Translations under genes and position numbers: made by a program | Shown here: positions 44,399 to 53,113 of the stretch, piece by piece | How the letters are laid out: each line of letters opens with the position of its first letter | Numbering within the stretch: the stretch's first letter is position 1 | Notes under the pieces: generated by a model | Seen by the model: the letters and a program-made list of their open reading frames with translations, nothing else | Database searches by the model: none | What the model was told of the DNA's origin: nothing | NCBI GenBank assembly: GCA_958366705.1 | Contig: CATXCB010000012.1 | Coordinates: forward strand, 1-64,000 | From: an uncultured bacterium | Lineage (GTDB): Bacteria; Cyanobacteriota; Vampirovibrionia; Gastranaerophilales; Gastranaerophilaceae | Reading direction: 5' to 3' | DNA: 64,000 nt

Positions 44399-45001
44399 AT
44401 GACAAAAAAAATAGCAATAATGGGTTCCGATAACAGCAGAAATTTTGAAAAAATTGTTAAGTATTTTAAAAATAAAGATGTTACAATTGCTTGTTTATCT
44501 GATAACAAAGATTCAGAAATATTAAAAAAAGCGCAAAGTCTAGATATCCCCAACAAGTATCTACCCTACGAAAGAAATACACAATATTTAGCAGCAACTG
44601 ATTTCGATCTAATAGTTTTGAGCGGCTACAATAAAAAATTAGCCACAGAGACTTTAAAAACAGGACAGGTGATAAATATACATCCATCATTACTGCCGGC
44701 ATTCAATTGCGAAGATGCTATAAAAAGAGCATATTTGACAGGTGTAAAAGTAAGCGGAGTAACTGTTTATAGGGTTTCGACAAATGTAGAATCTGAAACT
44801 ATTTTAGCGCAATATCCTGTACTTATAGGGTTAACCACCCATTTTGATGAATTTGAAGAAGAAATACACACACTCGAAGACAACCTATATCCACCTGTAA
44901 TTGAAGCTCTTTTAGAAGACAGAGTTTTCGATTTCCAAGATTTATTCAAAAATTCGTGCCACAACAATAATTGCGGCGGATGTAACGGATGCAATCACTA
45001 A
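44399..45001 (+). CDS. purN: phosphoribosylglycinamide formyltransferase-like protein with Cys/His tail
   Basis: The 200-residue protein has the GART fold, which transfers a formyl group from 10-formyl-THF to GAR in purine synthesis. It starts KIAIMGSDNSRNF, has the catalytic Asn-His in INIHPSLLPAF near residue 100, and continues with SGVTVYRVS. The usual GSGSN and DTGPII words are altered, so it is divergent and might act on another formyl acceptor. It ends in an unusual metal-ligand-like tail, CHNNNCGGCNGCNH. No other pur gene is adjacent. Confidence 0.75.
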   Translation: MTKKIAIMGSDNSRNFEKIVKYFKNKDVTIACLSDNKDSEILKKAQSLDIPNKYLPYERNTQYLAATDFDLIVLSGYNKKLATETLKTGQVINIHPSLLPAFNCEDAIKRAYLTGVKVSGVTVYRVSTNVESETILAQYPVLIGLTTHFDEFEEEIHTLEDNLYPPVIEALLEDRVFDFQDLFKNSCHNNNCGGCNGCNH

Positions 45002-45023
45002 TTGCTTGAGATTAACAAACATA

Positions 45024-45197
45024 TCAGTCTTTTGAAACAATTATATTCAATTTTTCAATTACACCATTAAAAAAAGATTTTGAACCTTTTATTTCTGATT
45101 TTATAGCTTTAATATCTGCTTTAACAGCAGTAGGGTCGGTATTACGAATTTTAGATGCGTAAATTGATTTAATTTCTTTTATTACAGATTCATCCAT
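45024..45197 (-). CDS. small protein of unknown function (57 residues)
   Basis: A short frame encodes MDESVIKEIKSIYASKIRN and continues to VSKD before a TGA. The composition is Lys/Ile/Ser rich and helical, with no known motif. An AAGAGG sequence lies 11 bases before the ATG. It is downstream of ilvB on the same strand and could be co-transcribed with it. It is not an IlvN-type ACT-domain protein. The evidence is reading frame, ribosome binding site and gap-filling only. Confidence 0.4.
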   Translation of the reverse strand: MDESVIKEIKSIYASKIRNTDPTAVKADIKAIKSEIKGSKSFFNGVIEKLNIIVSKD

Positions 45198-45254
45198 TAT
45201 CTTTAAGGCCTCTTAATTCACACTTAGGGTATAATTACATAACATTTTGAAATT

Positions 45255-46901
45255 TTATAAAATCTCCATGGGTTCTACTCGAAAGTCAATTATAAAAGTT
45301 TCATTTGTTGAAAATGCTTTTTTTAGAGCTTCATCAATATTTGCTACTGAAGAAACTTCCATAGCATTTAATCCATAACTTTGTGCAAGTTTAACAAAAT
45401 CAGGATTTGATATTTTTGTTTGAGAATAACGCCCATCACAGGATTTTTCTTGAAGTTGTCTAACCATTCCAAGATAGCCATTATTCAAAATCATAATTTT
45501 TACATTCAAATTATTATCAACACAAGTCGCAAGTTCCTGAACCCCCATCTGAAAAGAACCATCTCCAGTGATACAAACAACAGGGATATCAGGATTAGCA
45601 ATGGCTGCACCTATGGCTGCCGGAAACCCAAACCCCATGGTACCGGCTCCGCCAGATACAAAAATTTTACGGCTTTCATTGAATGTTAAATTCTGAACTG
45701 CCCATAACTGATGCTGCCCAACTTCTGATGTAAAAGTTAAATTCATATTTTTTGTAAAATCATTTATTTTTTGAATTACTTCAAATGAATGCATTAAATT
45801 TGTTTGTTTGATTCTTGCAATATTTAAAGATTTTAACATTTTTGCATCATTAAGCCAGCCAGAAAAGCTTTTGCACTGAGACTTCTCTAATAATTGGTTA
45901 AATTGAGACAACACAGCTTTTGCATCAGCACATATAAAATCTTCAGCTTTAATAACTCTGGAAATTTCAGATTCATTGATATCGATTTGAATAAATTTCT
46001 TAGATAAATCCACATCCTTAAACATGCAGGTAATACGGTCATTAAATCTTGCACCTAAAGAAATTATTAAATCTGACTCTTTAATAAGATGATTAGCAGC
46101 TTTATCTCCAAAAATACCTATCATACCAAAATAATTTTCATCGTCCTGAGGGTAAGTACCAAGTCCCATCATGGTATCAACAACAGGAAGATTCAACAAT
46201 TTCACGAATTTATAAAGTTCTTTTTCTGCCTTGGAATGAGTTACACCGCCGCCTGAAACTATTACCGGCTTTGAGGATTTAAGAATCTTTTCTAAAATTC
46301 TGGAAGAATCAATTTCTAATGTATATTTCCTGTCAATAGACTTGCAGTCTGACGAAAATTCAAAATCAGATTCAATTCGTGCTGAAAAAATATCTCGAAC
46401 CAAATCAACCACAACAGGACCTTTTTTACCAGAATTTGCAAGATTAAAAGCCTCTACCAGTGTTTTATGAATATCAGCAGCATCAGAAATCTGGAAAACC
46501 TTCTTGGTACAACTTTTGGTAATATCACATATATCAGCTTCTTGAAAAGCATCTTTCCCGATAAGGTTTTTAAAAACCTGTCCAGTAAGCACAACAAGAG
46601 GATATCCATCTAAATATGCATTAACTATACCGGAAACGGTATTAGTTGCTCCCGGTCCTGATGTAACCAGAACAACACCGCATTTTCCAGTTGCTCTTGC
46701 ATAACCTTCAGCGGCATGCACTGCAGATTGTTCATGACGGACAAGAATATGTTTAATATCAGACTGTTTGTATAATTCATCATACAAATCCAGTACAACA
46801 CCGCCAGGGTATCCAAAAATCGTATCGACACCAAGATATTTCAATGTTTCGATAATGGCTTTTGCTCCGGTAAATGTTTTAATATTACTTTCTGTTACCA
46901 T
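45255..46901 (-). CDS. ilvB: acetolactate synthase large subunit (TPP-dependent)
   Basis: The 548-residue enzyme condenses two pyruvates, or pyruvate with 2-oxobutyrate, at the start of branched-chain amino acid synthesis. It has the N-terminal pyrimidine domain with FGYPGGVVLDLYD and the catalytic Glu in VRHEQSAVHAAEGYAR. A central domain follows, then the TPP-binding GDGSFQMGVQELATCVDNNL near residue 445. I prefer the ATG at 46901 (AAGGG ten bases upstream) over the ATG at 46928. No ilvN regulatory subunit gene is adjacent. Confidence 0.9.
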   Translation of the reverse strand: MVTESNIKTFTGAKAIIETLKYLGVDTIFGYPGGVVLDLYDELYKQSDIKHILVRHEQSAVHAAEGYARATGKCGVVLVTSGPGATNTVSGIVNAYLDGYPLVVLTGQVFKNLIGKDAFQEADICDITKSCTKKVFQISDAADIHKTLVEAFNLANSGKKGPVVVDLVRDIFSARIESDFEFSSDCKSIDRKYTLEIDSSRILEKILKSSKPVIVSGGGVTHSKAEKELYKFVKLLNLPVVDTMMGLGTYPQDDENYFGMIGIFGDKAANHLIKESDLIISLGARFNDRITCMFKDVDLSKKFIQIDINESEISRVIKAEDFICADAKAVLSQFNQLLEKSQCKSFSGWLNDAKMLKSLNIARIKQTNLMHSFEVIQKINDFTKNMNLTFTSEVGQHQLWAVQNLTFNESRKIFVSGGAGTMGFGFPAAIGAAIANPDIPVVCITGDGSFQMGVQELATCVDNNLNVKIMILNNGYLGMVRQLQEKSCDGRYSQTKISNPDFVKLAQSYGLNAMEVSSVANIDEALKKAFSTNETFIIDFRVEPMEIL

Positions 46902-46963
46902 GTATATATACACCCTTAAGTCTGACATATTTTATTCTAGCATAGATAAATCTTATGAGCAAT

Positions 46964-47001
46964 AAAAAAGCGGAATTTTGCTAACACAAAATCCGCTTTT
47001 A
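46964..47001 (-). terminator. intrinsic terminator after the secreted coiled-coil gene
   Basis: A stem with core GCGGA-ATTTTG/CAAAAT-CCGC (one bulged A) and a short loop ends on the minus strand in TTTTTTATT. It lies just after the stop of the gene at 47019. Confidence 0.85.
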
Positions 47002-47018
47002 AAGTATTAAAATTATTA

Positions 47019-47330
47019 TTAATTACCCATTAAAGTATTCCAAGCATCTTTTTTCTTTTGAAGTTCTTTTTCTCTGGCTTTTTGGCGGGCTTCAGCATCT
47101 TTTCTTGCCTGTTCTTGCTTTTTAACCCATTCCTGTCTTTGTTGTTCTCTTGCTTTCTGACGTGCTTGTTCTCTTTTAACAGCTTCGTTGTGAGCATTTT
47201 CTAATTTTTGTTCTCTTTGATTTACAGTTTTAGCTGCATCATTCAATGCATCTCCTAAAGGACCTGCATAAGAAGCTGCTCCTATTGAAACTATTGATAA
47301 AGCCATCAACGATACTAATAATTTTTTCAT
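47019..47330 (-). CDS. small secreted charged coiled-coil protein
   Basis: The 103-residue protein has a signal peptide ending near SYA (residue 22). Its mature part consists almost wholly of Lys, Arg, Glu, Gln and Ala, with repeated REQARQKARE-like heptads, predicted to be one long helix. No domain is recognised. It overlaps the upstream secreted gene by four bases, so the two are translated together. A periplasmic or surface structural role is a guess. Confidence 0.65.
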   Translation of the reverse strand: MKKLLVSLMALSIVSIGAASYAGPLGDALNDAAKTVNQREQKLENAHNEAVKREQARQKAREQQRQEWVKKQEQARKDAEARQKAREKELQKKKDAWNTLMGN

Positions 47331-47668
47331 TTCTTATCTCCTTTCTTTTCACTAGAAGTATAACTTTCTAATTGTTGTTTTTTAATTTCTAATCTATTTT
47401 GCAAAAATTCAAGTTCTTTTTGCTTCATTTTTTTATTCATATCAAGTTTGCCGAGTTGTTTTTTATTTTTTATATAATAATCAGAATTTCGCTTTTTTCT
47501 ACGTTGTTCTTTCCGTTGTTTTGCCGGAGTTTTTAGAGTTTTTTCAACATCTTGAGATATTTCTATACCTTGAGTTGATTTGACCGGCTCTTTACGAGCA
47601 GCCAGAACAACATCACTAACTCCTAACAATAGAATACACAAGCATAAACAAAGTTTGACAAATAACAT
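47327..47668 (-). CDS. small secreted basic coiled-coil protein
   Basis: The 113-residue protein has a hydrophobic signal peptide (LFVKLCLCLCILLLGVSDVV, probable cut after LAA near 24). The mature region is Lys/Arg/Gln/Glu-rich and ends in a helix (ELEFLQNRLEIKKQQLE). It is the upstream partner of the gene at 47019, with a four-base overlap, and both have the same architecture. No known family is evident. Confidence 0.6.
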   Translation of the reverse strand: MLFVKLCLCLCILLLGVSDVVLAARKEPVKSTQGIEISQDVEKTLKTPAKQRKEQRRKKRNSDYYIKNKKQLGKLDMNKKMKQKELEFLQNRLEIKKQQLESYTSSEKKGDKK

Positions 47669-47688
47669 ATATGAATATTACCTCAAAA

Positions 47689-48384
47689 TTAATATTTTTC
47701 AATAACTTCATATATGCCTTTTTGTGCAAGTTTGAAAATTTCCATCATCTGACTAAATTCATAAGGTTCTCCCTCTGCAGTCGTTTGAAACTCTATAATT
47801 TTACCACTTTTTGTTAGAACAACATTAGAATCTACCTGTGCATGAGAATCCTCTTCATAGTTCAAATCTAAACGGACTTCACCATCCACAATACCTGCAG
47901 AAATTGCTCCAACAGGTTCAATTATAGGGTTTTCCTTTAATGTACCATCAGCCAGAAGTTTTTCCACAGCATCTGAAAGGGCAACAAAACCTCCGCAAAT
48001 ACTTGCCGTTCTTGTGCCACCATCAGCTTGAATTACATCAGCATCAATTGTGATAGTTAAATCAGGCATTTTTTCTAAATCAACACATGCTCTTAAACTT
48101 CTACCTATCAATCGCTGAATCTCCTGTGTTCTACCGGAAATTTTTGTTCTTTCGCGCTGGCATCTTGTTGATGTTGATGATGGCAGCAAAGAATATTCTG
48201 CAGTTAGCCAGCCTCTTGTATCATCCTTTGACATCCATTTCGGCTTTCCAACTTCAACCGATGCAGTTGTAATAACCTTTGTATCTCCAAATTCAACAAG
48301 CACAGAGCCTAGAGCATGCTTTGTATAATTTCTTGTAAACTTTACTTCTCTTGTTTGATTATTCTCTCTGTTTTCAATCCTCAT
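47689..48384 (-). CDS. rph: ribonuclease PH
   Basis: The 231-residue phosphorolytic exoribonuclease trims tRNA 3' ends. Conserved blocks are FTRNYTKHALGSVLVEFG, the SLLPSSTSTRCQRE substrate loop near residue 67, the phosphate-binding SGRTQEIQRLIGRSLR near 83, ADGGTRTASI near 118, and VDLNYEEDSHAQVD-type metal ligands (here LDLNYEEDSHAQVD). Length is slightly short but complete. A GGAGAAAG ribosome binding site precedes the ATG. Confidence 0.94.
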   Translation of the reverse strand: MRIENRENNQTREVKFTRNYTKHALGSVLVEFGDTKVITTASVEVGKPKWMSKDDTRGWLTAEYSLLPSSTSTRCQRERTKISGRTQEIQRLIGRSLRACVDLEKMPDLTITIDADVIQADGGTRTASICGGFVALSDAVEKLLADGTLKENPIIEPVGAISAGIVDGEVRLDLNYEEDSHAQVDSNVVLTKSGKIIEFQTTAEGEPYEFSQMMEIFKLAQKGIYEVIEKY

Positions 48385-48452
48385 ACAACTTTCTCCTTAT
48401 ATTTATAACGATTTATCAATAAAAATGTTCACTATTATTCAAATTACAATTA

Positions 48453-48686
48453 CTAACCTCTGTAATCGTAATCCCACATATAAATTTGCCCGCAATATCT
48501 GCATACTGCATGTTCATTCATAAACTGCAAATCAGGAATAAAAACATACCCGTCTACTGTAATTTCTATTTCATTTTTTTCATTATACCGCTGTGAAAAC
48601 TTTCTATCCCCTTGATAATCAGGAGAAAACATAAGTTCAAACTTATCTGAAGATTTGCAATTTTTACAAATAAACATACAGCCCAC
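48453..48686 (-). CDS. small zinc-ribbon-like protein of unknown function
   Basis: The 77-residue protein has two Cys pairs about 50 residues apart: CKNC near the N-terminus and CRYC near residue 63. This suggests a zinc ribbon, separated by a beta-rich segment with DGYVFIPDLQFM. The start is a GTG whose G overlaps the stop codon of the upstream membrane protein gene; an ATG three codons later is an alternative. No family is recognised. Confidence 0.6.
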   Translation of the reverse strand: MGCMFICKNCKSSDKFELMFSPDYQGDRKFSQRYNEKNEIEITVDGYVFIPDLQFMNEHAVCRYCGQIYMWDYDYRG

Positions 48687-49630
48687 TATCTTTCATCATC
48701 ACAATTTTCTTTTCTTGAAACTCTTTTAGATTTTTTTGGAGTTCTATAATTTGCAGAATCTTTCATATCTGAAAGATTTTTATACCACAATGACCAGCAA
48801 ATACTTCTGATTGGAAGTGTAAGTCCTGCGACTATGCAACTTAAAACTGTTGTAAACAGCCAGTGAGATATCATACCTATCGTAATAACTGGCAGTTTCA
48901 AATAAATTAGCCCCTTATTAACCAAATCTAGGGGAATAGTTTTTCCAATAAAATCAAAAATACTGCATACAAATTTTGTTATATTTAAATAATCAAATAC
49001 AACAGTAATACCCTGTGTAATTATAAAAATTGAAAAGAATGATAAAAACAGTAACAAAATAAATGTTCTAAACCACTCACCTTTAACAAGCAAAAAACTT
49101 CTTTTAAAACAATCAGGTATTGAAATTTCAGGCTCAAATGTAAACACCTGAAAAACGAGTATAAAATAAATCCAAAGAACAAGCCCCGGAATTATAAAAA
49201 ATATAGTTGAGCCAATTGACATTAAAATACTTAATACTAAAAGGAAACCAATATATTTCCAAGTTCTGCTTGTTGCAACTTCATTATGAGACTGAAAATC
49301 ATACACTCTGCCTGTAGTAACGGCTCCCTCTGTCATTGAATTTAGCGCAACATAAGCCACTACATAATCCCAAAATGCTTTAGCAAATATTAACAATCCC
49401 GGAATTGCAAGAAGAATTATAGCAATAAGAGCATATGTAAGATTATCAAATCTTGCCGCAACTTTATCAGCAAATCCAAGTGTCAATCCAAAAGCCAAAC
49501 AAATACCAATCACCTGACCAAATACAGGAAAAAGCATATATACAACGAATTTATCAATATTTGAAAAATAAATTTTTATCCCCTCTGCAAGTATAAACCA
49601 TATACTATTTTTAACCTTGTACTTGGACAT
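48686..49630 (-). CDS. polytopic membrane protein of unknown function
   Basis: The 314-residue protein has about six hydrophobic helices, for example FPVFGQVIGICLAFGLTLGF, LIAIILLAIPGLLIFAKAF, YIGFLLVLSILMSIGSTIFF and LILLFLSFFSIFIITQG. It ends in a basic Ser/Lys/Arg-rich tail. The layout resembles DUF-type membrane proteins related to the glycerophosphodiesterase membrane domain, but no motif decides it. A strong AAAGGAGG ribosome binding site precedes the ATG. It is coupled to the zinc-ribbon gene by a one-base overlap. Confidence 0.65.
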   Translation of the reverse strand: MSKYKVKNSIWFILAEGIKIYFSNIDKFVVYMLFPVFGQVIGICLAFGLTLGFADKVAARFDNLTYALIAIILLAIPGLLIFAKAFWDYVVAYVALNSMTEGAVTTGRVYDFQSHNEVATSRTWKYIGFLLVLSILMSIGSTIFFIIPGLVLWIYFILVFQVFTFEPEISIPDCFKRSFLLVKGEWFRTFILLLFLSFFSIFIITQGITVVFDYLNITKFVCSIFDFIGKTIPLDLVNKGLIYLKLPVITIGMISHWLFTTVLSCIVAGLTLPIRSICWSLWYKNLSDMKDSANYRTPKKSKRVSRKENCDDER

Positions 49631-49649
49631 ATAACCTCCTTTGATGTAT

Positions 49650-49655
49650 TATAAT
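49650..49655 (+). promoter_or_regulatory. -10 box upstream of the PHP gene
   Basis: A perfect TATAAT lies 27 bases before the ATG at 49683. It falls inside an in-frame upstream extension that starts with TTG (49641), which argues that the extension is not translated. Confidence 0.35.
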
Positions 49656-49682
49656 TTTATTACAAATATATTTAGAAAAACA

Positions 49683-50312
49683 ATGAAAAATTACAAAGAA
49701 TTAATTAAGAGTTTTACAAAAGAAGATTACCTGAACAATAAAGTGAATCTACATATACACTCAACATATTCAGATGGACTTGCCGACTTTTTAGATATCG
49801 AGCAGCAAGCAAAATTGAAAGGCTATAAATACATAGCAATTTCTGACCACAACACTGTTAAAGGGCATATAAAAAACCCAAATACTGACATAATTCCGGC
49901 TGTTGAATTTGATGTATGGTATAAATACATTTTTTTACACCTGCTAGCCTATGGTATAGATGTAAAAAACGAAAGTCTGAATATTTTTTTTGCAAAAGAT
50001 AAACGCGGTACAGAAATGGATATTGTTAGATTTTTTACCAGAAGAGATATAAAAAAGCTTATACAGGCTATCCATGAGTCTGGAGGAATAGCAGTTCTTG
50101 CTCATCCGGCATGCTGCTGGGCTTTAAATATGGAAAAATTTATTCAAGAACTTACCAATTTGGGACTTGACGGCATTGAAGTCTATTATCCTTATCCAAG
50201 GTGGAGAAAATATATAAAATTTTCAAATCCTGAAAATATAGAAAAAATTGCAGACAAATACGGGTTAATTAAAACAGGCGGAACTGACTGCCACTCCAGA
50301 GAACTATCATAA
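49683..50312 (+). CDS. PHP-domain phosphoesterase
   Basis: The 209-residue protein has the PHP metal-binding motifs in order: NLHIHSTYSDG near residue 23, AISDHNTVKGH near 55, IPAVEFD near 73, VLAHPACCW near 137, and GGTDCHS near the C-terminus. Such proteins hydrolyse phosphoester bonds in nucleotides or small molecules using two or three metal ions. The closest type is the stand-alone YciV/TrpH-like group, but the substrate is not determined. The start at 49683 is chosen because a TATAAT box lies in the upstream extension. Confidence 0.82.
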   Translation: MKNYKELIKSFTKEDYLNNKVNLHIHSTYSDGLADFLDIEQQAKLKGYKYIAISDHNTVKGHIKNPNTDIIPAVEFDVWYKYIFLHLLAYGIDVKNESLNIFFAKDKRGTEMDIVRFFTRRDIKKLIQAIHESGGIAVLAHPACCWALNMEKFIQELTNLGLDGIEVYYPYPRWRKYIKFSNPENIEKIADKYGLIKTGGTDCHSRELS

Positions 50313-50322
50313 ATATAAAATA

Positions 50323-51057
50323 CTAATAAGATTTCCCGATTAATGAATTATGGGTCAACAATTCCAATTTGTCGTCAAGTTTTGACAAACTAATTTTTTC
50401 GCCATAACGCTTTTCTAAAGCCAATTCTATCAAATAATCCGCAAAATGAGGATTTTTAGGAAGTAATGAACCGTGCAGATAAGTTCCAAAAACATTTTTA
50501 TATCTCGCACCTTCATGCCCGTCTTTACCATTATTTCCGCTGCCAACACTTACAATACCGAGTGGAAGAGTATCCCCGTCTAAATAAGTTAAGCCGCTGT
50601 GGTTTTCAAACCCAACAAGGGTTGCAGGAGATAAGAAATCAGTTTTTACGGTGACATTACCAATAAATCTTTTATTACCGGCAACAGTATAAACATCTAA
50701 TAATGAAATACCTTTAAGTTTGTCTTTGTCATGCGGTTGATAATAGTGTCCGAATAACTGATACCCGCCGCAGATTCCCAGAAAGACTGCTCCATCATCC
50801 CTCTGAGACAATAAATCCGCCCTATGAGAATACAATTCAGAGGCAACTTCTTCCTGCTGCTTATCCTGCCCGCCGCCTATAAAATACAGGTCATGATTTT
50901 TTATAGAATCACCAATATTAATTTCATCAAACTCAACATCTATTCCACGCCATTCACAACGGTTCTTCAGGGTAATAATATTTCCCATATCGCCGTATAA
51001 ATTCAAAAGCTTAGGATACAAATGAGCTATAGAAATTTTCAAATTTTTCTCTTCCAT
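50323..51057 (-). CDS. gatD: CobB/CobQ-type glutamine amidotransferase, GatD-like
   Basis: The 244-residue class I glutamine amidotransferase has the nucleophile Cys in FLGICGGYQLFG near residue 95 and the catalytic His in YLHGSLLPKN near 194. FENHSGLTYL lies between them. Size and motifs match GatD, which supplies ammonia to MurT for amidation of the D-glutamate of lipid II. The MurT ligase gene is not adjacent here. Cobalamin synthesis is unlikely because the ATPase half of CobQ/CobB is absent. Confidence 0.82.
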   Translation of the reverse strand: MEEKNLKISIAHLYPKLLNLYGDMGNIITLKNRCEWRGIDVEFDEINIGDSIKNHDLYFIGGGQDKQQEEVASELYSHRADLLSQRDDGAVFLGICGGYQLFGHYYQPHDKDKLKGISLLDVYTVAGNKRFIGNVTVKTDFLSPATLVGFENHSGLTYLDGDTLPLGIVSVGSGNNGKDGHEGARYKNVFGTYLHGSLLPKNPHFADYLIELALEKRYGEKISLSKLDDKLELLTHNSLIGKSY

Positions 51058-51094
51058 AAGTGAATTATAACATAAAATCAGAAAACTAAATTAT

Positions 51095-51685
51095 TTAGTT
51101 CATCTGGTCATAAACTTTACGAACCTCTTTAATATCCTGCCACATAAGCCATTTCGGCGAACCTTTTTCTCTACTGTCATTTCTTAACAAATAAGATGGA
51201 TGAAAAATCGGCATCATCTTAGAAAAATTAGGTCCCTCAAACCATTTACCGCGTAGTTTTGTAATACCTAACTTTGTATCAATAAAAGAATTAACTGCGA
51301 CTCTGCCGCAAAGAAGAATTATGCGTGGCTTTAAAATTTCAATCTGCGCATCCAAATACCCTCTGCAGGCAGCTTTCTCTTCCGGAAGAGGATCTCTGTT
51401 TTCAGGAGGTCTGCATTTTAAAGTATTACAAATATAAATATCATTTTCACGTGAAAAGCCAACACAATCAAGAATCTTATCTAAAAGCTGACCGGCTTTT
51501 CCAACAAATGGTTCACCTTTCTGATCTTCATAATACCCCGGTGCCTCACCGATAAGCATTAGCTTAGAATTTGGTTTTCCTCCGGAAAAAACAATATTAG
51601 TTCTGGATTTACAGAGCTGGCATTTTTCACACTGCAAACATTTTTGTTTAATACTATTAAGTTTTTCATCAAATTCTGTAACCAT
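51095..51685 (-). CDS. uracil-DNA glycosylase, family 4 (Fe-S type)
   Basis: The 196-residue enzyme removes uracil from DNA. Cluster ligands are C19, C22, C91 and C107, matching the four-cysteine pattern of family 4. Catalytic motifs are GEAPGYYED (residues 46-54) and HPSYLLRN near 165. Family 4 enzymes occur in archaea, thermophiles and many bacteria without the Ung type. It is transcribed with the M16 peptidase gene upstream, 21 bases apart. Confidence 0.92.
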   Translation of the reverse strand: MVTEFDEKLNSIKQKCLQCEKCQLCKSRTNIVFSGGKPNSKLMLIGEAPGYYEDQKGEPFVGKAGQLLDKILDCVGFSRENDIYICNTLKCRPPENRDPLPEEKAACRGYLDAQIEILKPRIILLCGRVAVNSFIDTKLGITKLRGKWFEGPNFSKMMPIFHPSYLLRNDSREKGSPKWLMWQDIKEVRKVYDQMN

Positions 51686-51706
51686 ATATCCTCAAAAGTG
51701 ACTACT

Positions 51707-53035
51707 TTAACTTTCAGGAACTAATACTGAAATCACAGCATCATCTATAGATAAATACTGGCAAATAGCAGATTCAAGATCTGAAACTGAAATACTTTCT
51801 AAATCTGACAGATAATCCTCAATAAGTTTTAAATCATCGCATACAGTCATATAGTAGCCTATATTATCACCAATCTCTGAAACTGTTTCTGCGGTGTAAG
51901 CAAACCTTGATTTGATACATTTCTTAGCCTTTAAAAGTTCTTCTTCTGAAATTTTGTTTACTGTAAGGTTATTAAGTTCTTGCTTTACAAGCTCTAAAGC
52001 CCGTTCTTTGAATTCCGGTTTAAAATTAGCCTGAATAAAGAAATTATTACCATCTTTAAAGTGATAATGCTCAGAACCTATCATATTAAAGATTTGTTCC
52101 GGCAGCTTTTCAATCAAATTTTGCTGCAAACGAGAACTGGAGCCGTCACCGAAAATTATACTTATTAAATCAAGACAAATAGAAGCTTTCAAATCGGCAG
52201 CAACAGGTCCTAACCAGCCAAACATCAGGTAAGAAGTTTGAACATTCGCACTTGTTTCGATATATTTTGTTTCAGATACCGGAGCATCTATTTTATTTTC
52301 TCTTTTGATATGTGAAATTCTATCCGGGAAATTAAATTTTTCACAAATAGTATTTAAAACTTCCTCATGGTTAAAATCGCCAACTACAATAGTTGTAACA
52401 TTTTCCGGAGTATAAAAACTTCTATAATAATTATCGATATCTTCTCTTGTAAGCCTTGATATAATTTCAGGAGTACCAATAACGTCTCTGACATACGGAT
52501 GAGAAGAATACATATTTTTGTTACATATATTGTAAACTTTAGTCCATGGCTGATCTTTGCGCATTCTAATTTCTTCAATTACAACATGGCGTTCTCTTTT
52601 GTCAGTTACTGTTTGATCATTTATATCAAATGGGGCGCCGAGTTCTTCAGCCGGAAACACAGGATTCATCATCATGTCAGCGTGCAGATCCAGAGCTAAT
52701 TCAAAATTTTGATTATCTATCCCTTTAGGAAGAGTTATGTAATAAAAAGTGTAATCTTTCCATGTTGCAGCATTCACGATTGCACCTTTTGACTCCAACA
52801 TTTTATCAAATTCACCGACTTTATGAGCATGCGTACCTTTGAACATCAAGTGTTCCAAAAAATGAGAAATACCGTTATTATTATCATCTTCATTTATTGA
52901 ACCTGTCTTTACCCATGATGAAACATTAACCATTTCACCCTCTTTGTGAGCCAATACTATTTTATGACCGTTATCTCTTTCGTATATTTCTACATCTCTT
53001 GTTAAAAACGGATATTTTACCAGTGTTTTATTCAT
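51707..53035 (-). CDS. M16-family zinc metallopeptidase
   Basis: The 442-residue peptidase has the inverted zinc motif HxxEH as H58-F-L-E61-H62 and a downstream Glu in the EEIRMRKDQ segment, the third zinc ligand. A second inactive M16 domain makes up the rest. These PqqL/YmxG-like enzymes degrade peptides; the absence of a signal peptide suggests a cytosolic site. A typical gene length of 410-440 residues is met. Confidence 0.9.
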   Translation of the reverse strand: MNKTLVKYPFLTRDVEIYERDNGHKIVLAHKEGEMVNVSSWVKTGSINEDDNNNGISHFLEHLMFKGTHAHKVGEFDKMLESKGAIVNAATWKDYTFYYITLPKGIDNQNFELALDLHADMMMNPVFPAEELGAPFDINDQTVTDKRERHVVIEEIRMRKDQPWTKVYNICNKNMYSSHPYVRDVIGTPEIISRLTREDIDNYYRSFYTPENVTTIVVGDFNHEEVLNTICEKFNFPDRISHIKRENKIDAPVSETKYIETSANVQTSYLMFGWLGPVAADLKASICLDLISIIFGDGSSSRLQQNLIEKLPEQIFNMIGSEHYHFKDGNNFFIQANFKPEFKERALELVKQELNNLTVNKISEEELLKAKKCIKSRFAYTAETVSEIGDNIGYYMTVCDDLKLIEDYLSDLESISVSDLESAICQYLSIDDAVISVLVPES

Positions 53036-53113
53036 ATAAATTTCCTCATTATGTAATTAATATTTTTATTATAGCATAATGCAAAAAGTTTTGTTTAATA
53101 TATAATTTCATGT

